NCBI GenBank assembly: GCA_964447925.1
Contig: CAYUUP010000024.1
Coordinates: 1 to 18,377, forward strand
DNA: 18,377 bases
Origin: CAYUUP01 sp964447925
GTDB lineage: Bacteria; Bacillota; Clostridia; Oscillospirales; Oscillospiraceae
Direction: 5' to 3'
Shown: positions 7,307 through 14,766 of the stretch, piece after piece
How positions within the stretch are numbered: the stretch's first letter is position 1
How the letters are laid out: the number at the start of each line of letters is the position of its first letter
The notes under the pieces: generated by a model
The model's database searches: none
The model's input: only the letters and a program-made list of their open reading frames with translations
What the model was told of the DNA's origin: nothing
Translations under genes and position numbers: made by a program

Positions 7307-8109
7307 GACAGGACATCACGTTGGGGCAATATTTCCCCAAGGACTCCGTCATCCACCGGCTGGATCCCCGCAGCAAGCTGATGATCGTCTGTATGTATAT
7401 TGTGGCCCTGTTCCTGGCTGTCTCCTGGGTTAGCTATGGCCTGGTACTAGTTTGGCTGCTGTGTGCCGTTCGGCTTTCCCAGGTGGGTCTGCGGGCAGTC
7501 TTCCGGGGGCTGCGCACAGTGGTGGTATTCATCGCACTCATCAGCGTTTTCCATATCTTCTTTACCGATGGGGATCACGTTCTCCTTCGATTTTGGAAAA
7601 TTACCGTCACCTTTGAGGGCTGCCGGGCAGCCCTGTTTCTGACCGTCCGCATTGTCCTGCTGATTGCAGGCACCTTCCTGTTGACCTATACCACCTCCCC
7701 CATGATGCTCACCGATGGGTTGGAACGGTTGCTGAATCCCTTGAAAAAAATTAAATTTCCTGTTCACGACTTGGCCATGATGATGAGCCTGGCCCTGCGG
7801 TTCATCCCCACCCTGATTGAGGAAATGGACAAGATCATGTCCGCCCAACGGGCCAGAGGGGCAGATTTTGAGAGCGGCGGCCTGATCCGGCGGGCGAAGG
7901 CCCTGTTACCGCTGCTGATCCCCCTGTTTTTCTCCGCCGTCTCCCGCGCCATGGAACTGGCCAACGCCATGGAGTGCCGTTGTTACTGTGGCGGCGAGGG
8001 CCGCACCAAACTGCACCCTTTGTCCTTCTGCCGCCAGGACTGGATCGCCATAGGGCTCTGTCTTACGCTGACAGTAAGCGTTGGTGTGCTGGGAATCTTT
8101 GGCCTATAA
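7303..8109 (+). CDS. ecfT: ECF transporter transmembrane subunit T
   Basis: A membrane scaffold protein of 268 residues that links the two ATPases to the S component. It has several hydrophobic helices (about 27-57, 70-87, 110-131, 245-265). The coupling helices carry AQRARGADF (181-189), the classic ARG motif, and near 222-229 AMECRCYC, where the usual wording is AMEARCY; the Ala-to-Cys change in the second motif is unusual. Start is GTG at 7303, overlapping the ecfA2 stop as GTGA, which completes a chain of three 4-base overlaps. truA follows after 34 bases, the standard Firmicute order. Confidence 0.93.
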   Translation: MRQDITLGQYFPKDSVIHRLDPRSKLMIVCMYIVALFLAVSWVSYGLVLVWLLCAVRLSQVGLRAVFRGLRTVVVFIALISVFHIFFTDGDHVLLRFWKITVTFEGCRAALFLTVRIVLLIAGTFLLTYTTSPMMLTDGLERLLNPLKKIKFPVHDLAMMMSLALRFIPTLIEEMDKIMSAQRARGADFESGGLIRRAKALLPLLIPLFFSAVSRAMELANAMECRCYCGGEGRTKLHPLSFCRQDWIAIGLCLTLTVSVGVLGIFGL

Positions 8110-8143
8110 AACCGAAACACTTCACAGAGGGAGTTATAAGCTC

Positions 8144-8914
8144 ATGAGAAATATCGCCCTGCGGCTGATGTATGTGGGCAGCGCCTACCATGGCTGGCAG
8201 GTTCAAAAGAACGCAATCACCGTCCAGGAGACACTGGAAAAGGCTCTTTCGTCTGTGGTTTGCCACCCGGTGCGCTGTGTGGGGGCGGGACGGACGGACG
8301 CCGGTGTCCATGCGGAGGTCTATATTGCCAATTTTCGCACCGATTCCGGCATTCCCTGCGACCGGCTGCCCCTGGCAGTGAATGCCAGGCTACCCCGAGA
8401 CATCGTAGTGCAGTCCTCCCGGGAGGTTTCCCCCAGCTTCAACGCCATCGGCTCCTGCATAAAGAAGGAATATACCTATCGCATCTACAACAGCCGCATC
8501 CCCAACGCCTTCCATGCCGGGCGAGTCTATTTCTATCCCAAGCGGCTGGATGCGGATATCATGCGGGTGGCAGCGAGTCGTTTTGTGGGGGAACATGACT
8601 TTGCCGCCTTCCGCTCGGTGGGAACCAATGTCAAGTCCACCGTCCGGCATATCTATTACTGCACCATCTCCCGTAAGGGCCCGCTGTTTGAGCTGAAGGT
8701 ATGTGCCAACGGATTCCTCTATAACATGGTGCGGGCCATCACCGGTACAGTACTCTATGCTGCCGAAGGGAAACTGAGTCCCGATGACATCACCCGTCTG
8801 CTGGCGGGAGGCAGCCGCACTGAGGCGGGGCCAACCGTCCCCCCGGATGGACTTTATATGACAAAGCTGTGGTATAACGAAGCTGTGGGACTGGAAACAG
8901 ATTCGGAGGAATAG
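8144..8914 (+). CDS. truA: tRNA pseudouridine(38-40) synthase
   Basis: An enzyme of 256 residues that isomerises uridine to pseudouridine at positions 38-40 of the tRNA anticodon arm. The catalytic motif GAGRTDAGVHA contains the essential aspartate, Asp52. The N-terminus (RNIALRLMYVGSAYHGWQ) and the KEYTYRIYN and FLYNMVRAI segments are typical of TruA. The start at 8144 is chosen because family homology begins there and AGGGAG lies upstream; the frame is open back into ecfT. Co-transcription with ecfA1-A2-T is a widespread Firmicute arrangement. Confidence 0.96.
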   Translation: MRNIALRLMYVGSAYHGWQVQKNAITVQETLEKALSSVVCHPVRCVGAGRTDAGVHAEVYIANFRTDSGIPCDRLPLAVNARLPRDIVVQSSREVSPSFNAIGSCIKKEYTYRIYNSRIPNAFHAGRVYFYPKRLDADIMRVAASRFVGEHDFAAFRSVGTNVKSTVRHIYYCTISRKGPLFELKVCANGFLYNMVRAITGTVLYAAEGKLSPDDITRLLAGGSRTEAGPTVPPDGLYMTKLWYNEAVGLETDSEE

Positions 8915-8919
8915 ACTAT

Positions 8920-10083
8920 ATGGCACAGGCAAAACGGGAACAGCATATCAAGCGGGAGCGGCCCGCCCTTCCTATCCGCATCATCGCCCTGTTCGTCTCC
9001 ACCCTGCTGGTGGTTGGGGCAGTAGCGGCTGTAGTCTACCGCTCCACATTCAATCTGGATGCGCTGAAGCGGTGGATCACCTACCGCTCCCTGACACTGG
9101 ACGAGGCGGGGCAGGCGGAGTCCTTCACCTATGATGGGGACAGCACCAACAGCTTCGCAACTCTGAACGGCGGTCTGCTGGTCTGCTCCACAACCAGTCT
9201 CCACCTGTATTCCCGCTCTGGCATAGAATGGGACGGTCGGACAGTGAGTATGACAAATCCAATTGTCCAGGCTGCGGGCAACTACGGTATCGCCTATGAC
9301 ACAGGCGGCACCTCCCTCTACCTCTATTCCGGCTCTCAGGAGGCCTGGGAATATGACTCGGGCGGCAACCCAATTTTCTCCGCACGGGTGGATGAGGACG
9401 GTTGGCTGACCATCGCTGCCAAGGCCGACAGTTATAAGGCATCTGTCACTGTCTATAATGCCAGCCAGTCGGCGGTGGTGACGGAAAATTTGTCTGGCAG
9501 CTTTGTGCTGGACGCAGCCGTCTCACCCGACCACAAGCACCTGGGCATTGTCACTACCGGCCAGGACGGATCCAGCTTCTCCTGTAGTCTGGCAATTTAT
9601 TCCATTTCCACCGGCACACTGGAGAAGAGCGTCTCCCTGGGGGACAGCGTACCGTTGGACATGGATTGGGAACCGGACACTGTTTGGATCCAGACAGAAA
9701 ACGGCGTAGACATGGTGGACACTGACAGCTATGCTCTCTCCACCTGGACGGACACCCGCCATCTTCAGGACTATTCTCTGGAGGGAAACGGCTTTGCCGT
9801 GGTGATGCTCAGCCAATATCGGGCGGGCAGCGTTGGTGAGGTGTCAGTGGTGGACGCCGCCGGTCAGTCTGTGGCCAGCATAACGATTCAGGAAGAAATC
9901 TTGTCGCTCTCCGCCTGCGGGCCATATGTAGCAGTACTCACCGCCAGCGGCCTGACCATTTACACCAGTGAATTAAAAGAATATGCCAGCCTGGACAGCG
10001 CGTCAGCCCGGAAGGTCATCATGCGAGAGGACGGCTCGGCTATGCTCATCGGTACCAGAAGTGCCACGCTGTATGTTCCGTGA
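8920..10083 (+). CDS. membrane-anchored DUF5711-like protein, probable beta-propeller
   Basis: This protein has 387 residues: a short basic cytoplasmic N-terminus (1-17), one membrane helix (about 18-41), then about 340 residues of beta-rich sequence outside the membrane. Repeated units are visible such as GGLLVCSTTSLHLYS, NYGIAYDTGGTSLYLYS, DEDGWLTIAAKADSY, NGFAVVMLSQYRAG and GPYVAVLTASGLTIYTS, each resembling a blade of a WD40-like propeller. The pattern fits the DUF5711 family common in Clostridia; the function is unknown. It starts 5 bases after the truA stop with a GGAGG ribosome site, and is followed by a CvpA-like gene, so the pair may form an envelope unit at the end of the operon. 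No catalytic residues are recognised. Confidence 0.75.
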   Translation: MAQAKREQHIKRERPALPIRIIALFVSTLLVVGAVAAVVYRSTFNLDALKRWITYRSLTLDEAGQAESFTYDGDSTNSFATLNGGLLVCSTTSLHLYSRSGIEWDGRTVSMTNPIVQAAGNYGIAYDTGGTSLYLYSGSQEAWEYDSGGNPIFSARVDEDGWLTIAAKADSYKASVTVYNASQSAVVTENLSGSFVLDAAVSPDHKHLGIVTTGQDGSSFSCSLAIYSISTGTLEKSVSLGDSVPLDMDWEPDTVWIQTENGVDMVDTDSYALSTWTDTRHLQDYSLEGNGFAVVMLSQYRAGSVGEVSVVDAAGQSVASITIQEEILSLSACGPYVAVLTASGLTIYTSELKEYASLDSASARKVIMREDGSAMLIGTRSATLYVP

Positions 10084-10104
10084 GTCCTGAAAGGAGTCTG
10101 CTTT

Positions 10105-10743
10105 ATGAGTAATTTACTTGATCTGTTTACGGTCGCTTTTCTGGTTCTCTTTGCCGTCATTGGTGCCTGCCGAGGGCTTGTGCGCACCGCCTGCGGTATG
10201 GTGGGTTCCCTTTTGGCCTTACTGCTGGCCACTGTATTCTCCCCCCTTATCACCCAGGCGATTACACCCTCCGTTTCCGCTCTGGTGATGGACCGCATCG
10301 CAGAGAAACTGACTGCCGCCGCCGGCACTGCCACTGTGGAGATCAATGGCATACTGGGGGCCGCATTGAAGACCACCGGACTTTATGACAGTGTCAGCAA
10401 GGCCATTTCCGATGCAGGGGCTCTCGCTGTGCCGCAAGTGGCCCCCTCTGCAGCATACTTCATTGTGGATTTCTTCCTGGGTGGACTGGTCTTTCTGCTG
10501 TGCTTCTTTGTCCTTCTGCTGTTGAGCAAGGTCATCAGTGGTGGGCTGGACCTGGTGGCCAGGCTGCCGGTGCTGCACCTGCTGAACCGGGTAGGCGGCT
10601 GCGTCTTTGGGCTGCTGGAGGGCGCCGTCCTGCTGATTGCTGTGGGCAGCGTCCTGACTGCCACTGGCTTCATCAGTGAGGACGCCTTGTCTGGCAGCGC
10701 TATTCTCCGGCCCATCGTGGAGGTATTCCCCTTCTCCCTGTAG
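10105..10743 (+). CDS. CvpA-family membrane protein
   Basis: A polytopic protein of 212 residues with about four hydrophobic segments (near 6-24, 30-50, 117-142 and 165-187). The segment LNRVGGCVFGLLEGAVLL is the conserved RxxGxxxGLLEG feature of the CvpA (colicin V production) family. Homologues are needed for colicin V export or envelope integrity in enterobacteria; their role in Firmicutes is not defined. An AAGGAG ribosome site lies 9 bases before the ATG and the gene follows the DUF5711-like gene by 21 bases. No terminator is seen after it, so read-through into the Clp gene is possible. Confidence 0.78.
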   Translation: MSNLLDLFTVAFLVLFAVIGACRGLVRTACGMVGSLLALLLATVFSPLITQAITPSVSALVMDRIAEKLTAAAGTATVEINGILGAALKTTGLYDSVSKAISDAGALAVPQVAPSAAYFIVDFFLGGLVFLLCFFVLLLLSKVISGGLDLVARLPVLHLLNRVGGCVFGLLEGAVLLIAVGSVLTATGFISEDALSGSAILRPIVEVFPFSL

Positions 10744-10770
10744 CATATTCCCTTATATGGAAAAAGAACC

Positions 10771-10799
10771 TTGACAGAGAGACTAGATTTGTTCATATT
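10771..10799 (+). promoter_or_regulatory. probable sigma-A promoter for the Clp ATPase gene
   Basis: Perfect -35 TTGACA (10771-10776), a 17-base spacer and a weaker -10 CATATT (10794-10799); TATTTT at 10796-10801 with a 19-base spacer is the alternative. I looked for CtsR heptads (GGTCAAA) and a CIRCE element and found neither, so no classical heat-shock repressor site is visible. Confidence 0.6.
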
Positions 10800-10853
10800 T
10801 TGGTGCTAAACTGGTCGTACAGTGAGCCAAAGACTTAAAGGAGATATTTTTGT

Positions 10854-13427
10854 ATGAAGACGACCCTGTGCAGCAGATGCCACAAAAATCTCGCGGTGAT
10901 TTTTATCACAAAAATTGAAAACGGTGCCAGCCAAAACGAGGGTCTGTGCCTGAAGTGCGCCCGCAGCCTGGGCATCAAGCCGGTGGATGATATGATGCAG
11001 CGGATGGGGATCAACGATGAGGATTTGGATAATCTGACCAATGAAATGATGACCGCCCTGGAAGGGGCCGAGGCCGTAGAAGACTTGCTGCCCACCGCCG
11101 AAAATGAAACGGAATACTCCGCCAGCGACAGCGAAGAGGATGAGGGCCGCACTGCCACTTTTCCCTTTCTGAACCGGCTCTTTAACGGTGGTGACCGGGA
11201 GCGTCCTAATGACGGCTCCGCCAACGATGGCAGCCGGGAGGATACTAAGGCCCCGCCAAAGTCGGAGAAAAAGGGCGGTAGCAAGCGAAAATTCTTGGAC
11301 AGCTATTGCATCTCCCTGACCCGTCGGGCCCAAGAGGGCAAACTGGACGGTGTCATTGGCCGGGATGATGAGATTCTTCGGGTTATCCAGATTTTGAACC
11401 GCCGCCAAAAAAACAATCCCTGTCTCATCGGCGAGCCGGGCGTGGGCAAAACTGCAATTGCAGAAGGACTCGCTATCCGCATTTCCAAGGGACAGGTACC
11501 CTATAAGTTGTTGGGCAAGGAGGTTTATCTGCTGGATATGACCGCCCTGGTGGCAGGAACCCAGTTTCGGGGCCAGTTTGAGAGCCGGATGAAGGGCCTG
11601 ATCGAAGAAATTCGTAAGCTGGGCAACATCATCCTGGTCATTGATGAGGTGCATACCATCGTAGGGGCAGGCGATGCGGAGGGCTCCATGAACGCGGCCA
11701 ATATTCTGAAACCCGCCCTCTCCAGGGGCGAGATCCAGGTAGTGGGAACCACCACCTTCGATGAGTACCGCAAGCACATTGAGAAGGACTCCGCTCTGGA
11801 ACGGCGTTTTCAGCCCGTTACCATCAACGAACCGTCCATTGAGGACACGGTAAAAATTCTCAAGGGTGTGGCACACTATTACGAAGATTTCCACGGTGTC
11901 ACCATCGATGACAACGCCGCTCGGCAGGCAGTAGTTATGTCCGAGCGATATATCACCGACCGCTTCTTGCCTGACAAGGCTATCGACCTGCTGGATGAGG
12001 CCTGCTCCGATGTGAACCTCCATAACACCACCCTGGCCCGGCTGGCCGAAATTGGCAAGGAGCGGGCAGACTTAGCAAAGGAGCAGGAACTTTTGCTGGC
12101 CGATGCTGAGCAACAGGACAATCAGCGGAGCCGCGCTTTGGTGGAAAACGAAAAGCAGCAGTCCCGGGCCAGGCAGGAGTTGGCAATGCTGAACCAAAAC
12201 CGGCAGGCCCTAGTCAACGACACCAATCAAAACGAGGATCAGCGTCAAACCCGTCTGCAGCAGAACGATGAACGCCGCCGTCAGGTGAAGGAGCATGTTG
12301 AGCAGCTTCGGGAGGAACGGGAGCGGATCCAGGCGGAACCTGCCGACCGGGCCTATGAGCGGCTGGCCGCAATCCGCAGTATGGATCTTCGGCTGGAGAG
12401 TGAACAGCTGGAGCTAGAATCCAAGCCCCGCCCTGTCCTGACGGTAGAGAATCTGGCCCGGGTCATCGAACTTTGGACCAATATCCCCGCCAGCAAGATT
12501 CAGGAGGCAGAATATGGCCGGCTGAGTGGACTGGCCGACCGGCTGAAGCAGCATATTGTGGGCCAGGATAGAGCGGTGGACGCGGTGGCCGCCGCCATCC
12601 GCCGGAATCGGGTGGGCATCTCTCCCAAGCACAAGCCGGTGTCCTTCCTCTTTGTGGGTTCCACCGGTGTGGGCAAGACGGAGCTGGTGAAGCAGCTGGC
12701 CCAGGATATGTTTGACACTACCGACTCCCTGATCCGGCTGGATATGTCGGAGTTCATGGAGAAACACGCCGTCTCCCGTATCATTGGCTCCCCCCCAGGC
12801 TATGTGGGCTTTGACGAGGCGGGGCAGCTGACGGAAAAGATCCGCCGGAGGCCCTATGCAGTGGTTCTCTTTGACGAAATTGAGAAGGCTCATCCCGACG
12901 TGCTGAATATTCTTTTACAGATTCTGGACGATGGTTATCTCACTGACGCCCATGGCCGCCAGGTGAATTTTGAAAATACCATCCTGGTAATGACCTCCAA
13001 CGCAGGCAGCGACCGCAAGGAAGCAACTGTGGGCTTTGGCCACACCTTGGATCAGCAGGACGAGGAGCGCACCATGAAAGCGCTGAATTCCTTCCTTCGG
13101 CCGGAATTTATCAACCGCATTGACGAGATCATCCACTTCAACCGGCTGACAGAGGAAAACTTCAGGGGCATCGCCCGCATTATGCTGGATGAACTGAAGG
13201 AGTCCATGGCCCAGAAGCAGATTGCGCTCTTCTATGACGATGCACTGTTGGACTACCTCACCAGCAAGTCCTACTCCCTGACCTACGGCGCACGAAACCT
13301 GCGCCGCACCATTCAGCGGGAGTTGGAGGACGCCATCGCCAGCCGTATCATCAGCAACTGGGAGCATCCTTTGACCCAGATCTCCGCAACCTCTAACGGC
13401 GAGGGAATCCAGCTGCTGTCCATGTGA
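10854..13427 (+). CDS. double-AAA+ Clp ATPase, ClpE/ClpC-like, with N-terminal zinc finger and long coiled-coil middle domain
   Basis: An unfoldase of 857 residues. Order: zinc finger CSRC...CLKC (Cys6, 9, 32, 35), as in ClpE and in place of the Clp_N repeats of ClpC; an acidic linker (about 68-145); first AAA+ module with Walker A GEPGVGKT (193-200), Walker B LVIDEVH (Asp264-Glu265) and arginine finger near 317-318; a coiled coil of about 125 residues (400-525) rich in Gln, Arg and Glu; second module with Walker A GSTGVGKT (602-609), pore loop GYVGF, Walker B VLFDEIE (Asp674-Glu675), VGF (726-728) and sensor 2 GARNLRR. VGF in that position is the ClpP-docking loop, so this is probably a protease regulator and not a pure ClpB-type disaggregase. 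It is about 150 residues longer than Bacillus ClpE, mostly because of the coiled coil. ATG with AAAGGAG upstream. Confidence 0.9.
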   Translation: MKTTLCSRCHKNLAVIFITKIENGASQNEGLCLKCARSLGIKPVDDMMQRMGINDEDLDNLTNEMMTALEGAEAVEDLLPTAENETEYSASDSEEDEGRTATFPFLNRLFNGGDRERPNDGSANDGSREDTKAPPKSEKKGGSKRKFLDSYCISLTRRAQEGKLDGVIGRDDEILRVIQILNRRQKNNPCLIGEPGVGKTAIAEGLAIRISKGQVPYKLLGKEVYLLDMTALVAGTQFRGQFESRMKGLIEEIRKLGNIILVIDEVHTIVGAGDAEGSMNAANILKPALSRGEIQVVGTTTFDEYRKHIEKDSALERRFQPVTINEPSIEDTVKILKGVAHYYEDFHGVTIDDNAARQAVVMSERYITDRFLPDKAIDLLDEACSDVNLHNTTLARLAEIGKERADLAKEQELLLADAEQQDNQRSRALVENEKQQSRARQELAMLNQNRQALVNDTNQNEDQRQTRLQQNDERRRQVKEHVEQLREERERIQAEPADRAYERLAAIRSMDLRLESEQLELESKPRPVLTVENLARVIELWTNIPASKIQEAEYGRLSGLADRLKQHIVGQDRAVDAVAAAIRRNRVGISPKHKPVSFLFVGSTGVGKTELVKQLAQDMFDTTDSLIRLDMSEFMEKHAVSRIIGSPPGYVGFDEAGQLTEKIRRRPYAVVLFDEIEKAHPDVLNILLQILDDGYLTDAHGRQVNFENTILVMTSNAGSDRKEATVGFGHTLDQQDEERTMKALNSFLRPEFINRIDEIIHFNRLTEENFRGIARIMLDELKESMAQKQIALFYDDALLDYLTSKSYSLTYGARNLRRTIQRELEDAIASRIISNWEHPLTQISATSNGEGIQLLSM

Positions 13428-13515
13428 GACAGCTGCAACTCCCCTGCCTGGCGATATGCATCTTACAAACCCAGAGATTGTGGTACCAGTGTGGCACTGA
13501 GGCAGTATTTAGGAG

Positions 13516-13556
13516 AAAAGCTCCCCCGGCGGGTATACCGCCGGGGGAGCTTTTTT
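13516..13556. terminator. strong bidirectional terminator between the Clp gene and cysK
   Basis: A perfect 17-bp stem, AAAAGCTCCCCCGGCGG (13516-13532) against 13538-13554, encloses the loop GTATA. The plus strand ends with six T residues (13551-13556) and the minus strand with TTTT. It lies between two convergent genes and should stop both transcripts. The 88 bases between the Clp stop codon and the stem contain no gene that I can support. Confidence 0.95.
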
Positions 13557-13577
13557 AGAGAGGTGTCCAGAGGATTG

Positions 13578-14504
13578 TCACGCAAACATTGGTGTTGAGA
13601 GATAACGCTCACCGGTATCGGGGAGCAGAGCCACGATAACCTTGCCGGCATTCTCCGGGCGTCTGGCCAACTGAGCTGCTGCCCAAGCTGCAGCGCCAGA
13701 TGAGATGCCTACCAGCACGCCCTCTGTCCGGGCCAGCGCACGTCCAGTTGCAAAAGCGTCCTGATCTTCCACTGTGATGATCTCATCATAAATGGAGGTA
13801 TTCAGCGTGTCCGGAACAAAGCCCGCGCCAATACCCTGAATCTTATGGCTCCCCGCCTTGCCAGTGGATAGCACAGGAGAGCCCGCTGGCTCCACAGCCA
13901 CCACCTTCACCTTGGGGTTCTGAGACTTCAGATACTCACCCACGCCGGTGATAGTACCGCCAGTGCCAACACCGGCCACAAAAATGTCCACCGTACCATC
14001 TGTATCCGCCCAAATCTCCGGACCAGTGGTGGCTCGGTGAATGGCTGGGTTGGCAGGGTTCGTAAATTGGCTGGGAATCAGGCTGCCAGGGGTGGCAGCT
14101 GCCAATTCATTGGCTTTTTCAATGGCTCCCTTCATTCCCTTTGCTCCCTCGGTAAGTACCAGCTCGGCGCCGTAGGCTTTCAGCAAGTTCCGCCGCTCCA
14201 CGCTCATGGTTTCAGGCATAGTGAGGATGATCTTATAGCCTCTGGCTGCGGCCACAGCCGCCAGGCCAATGCCGGTGTTGCCGCTGGTGGGTTCGATGAG
14301 GGTGGCACCGGGCTTTAAGACACCCCTCTCCTCGGCGTCGTTCACCATGGCGGTGGCGATACGATCCTTGACGCTGCCTGCCGGATTGAAATATTCCAGC
14401 TTGCCGTATACTGTGGCTACAAGGCCTTCCTGGGCAGCATAGTTTTTCAGGTGCAGGAGAGGCGTCCCTCCTACCAGATCGGTAACAGACTGATATACCT
14501 TCAT
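13578..14504 (-). CDS. cysK: cysteine synthase (O-acetylserine sulfhydrylase) A type
   Basis: A PLP enzyme of 308 residues that makes L-cysteine from O-acetylserine and sulfide. The Schiff-base lysine is in NPAGSVKDRIA (Lys46), the substrate loop is TSGNTG (73-78), the phosphate loop GTGGT (180-184), and the 3' region carries GISSGAA. Length matches the CysK family. The frame extends 15 codons further upstream, but the ATG at 14504 is preceded by AAAGGAG at good spacing and family homology starts with it. It is divergent from mnmA, which consumes cysteine-derived sulfur. Confidence 0.94.
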   Translation of the reverse strand: MKVYQSVTDLVGGTPLLHLKNYAAQEGLVATVYGKLEYFNPAGSVKDRIATAMVNDAEERGVLKPGATLIEPTSGNTGIGLAAVAAARGYKIILTMPETMSVERRNLLKAYGAELVLTEGAKGMKGAIEKANELAAATPGSLIPSQFTNPANPAIHRATTGPEIWADTDGTVDIFVAGVGTGGTITGVGEYLKSQNPKVKVVAVEPAGSPVLSTGKAGSHKIQGIGAGFVPDTLNTSIYDEIITVEDQDAFATGRALARTEGVLVGISSGAAAWAAAQLARRPENAGKVIVALLPDTGERYLSTPMFA

Positions 14505-14557
14505 ATTGGTTTCTCCTTTCAAGAGAGGTGGCATTGGGCAGCAGTCCAAATGCCTTA

Positions 14558-14581
14558 ATACTTAGTGACTTCATAGGTTAT
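14558..14581 (-). promoter_or_regulatory. possible operator at the cysK start site
   Basis: An imperfect 24-bp dyad of the form ATA-N5-TGA-N2-TCA-N5-TAT lies directly downstream of the cysK -10 box, over the predicted transcription start. Position and symmetry suit a repressor. Rrf2-family regulators such as CymR control cysteine genes in Firmicutes, but the sequence does not clearly match the Bacillus CymR consensus, so the regulator is not identified. Confidence 0.3.
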
Positions 14582-14610
14582 ATTATAGCCGCTGACCATA
14601 CCGTTGTCAA
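14582..14610 (-). promoter_or_regulatory. consensus sigma-A promoter for cysK
   Basis: On the minus strand, perfect -35 TTGACA (14605-14610), a 17-base spacer and perfect -10 TATAAT (14582-14587). The leader is about 70 nt. A promoter this close to consensus would give high basal expression unless repressed, which fits the dyad next to it. Confidence 0.92.
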
Positions 14611-14703
14611 CCCCTTTTGGAAAAATTTTTCTTTGGCCGACCGCTGGGGGAAAATGCTTTATTTTTCGGCCCCCAAGCCCCAGTATCTCCCTGGCCGTCG
14701 CTA

Positions 14704-14732
14704 TTGACAACTCCTCTCCCCTCCTCTATAAT
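14704..14732 (+). promoter_or_regulatory. consensus sigma-A promoter for mnmA
   Basis: Perfect -35 TTGACA (14704-14709), a 17-base pyrimidine-rich spacer and perfect -10 TATAAT (14727-14732). The predicted start is near 14739, giving a leader of about 28 nt. The divergent -35 elements of cysK and mnmA are 93 bases apart; the DNA between holds no gene. Confidence 0.92.
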
Positions 14733-14766
14733 GGATGTGAATACTCGAAATATGGAGATGAGGAAG

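Noticed and set aside
10795..10812. Half of a CIRCE heat-shock element (GTGCTAA)
   Set aside because: The partner arm TTAGCAC is missing at the required 9-base distance.
10806..12023. 405-codon frame on the minus strand inside the Clp gene
   Set aside because: The plus strand encodes unmistakable AAA+ motifs over the whole interval. The antisense frame has no domain and no ribosome site; it is a by-product of GC-rich codon usage.
13428..13515. Small RNA or gene between the Clp stop codon and the terminator
   Set aside because: Only a 5-bp hairpin (CAGTG/CACTG) was seen, with no promoter and no reading frame with a ribosome site; it is probably plain 3' untranslated sequence.
14611..14703. 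Hairpin GGGGG...CCCCC between the cysK and mnmA promoters
   Set aside because: Pairing needs a four-base bulge and lies upstream of both transcription starts, so it would not be transcribed from either promoter.
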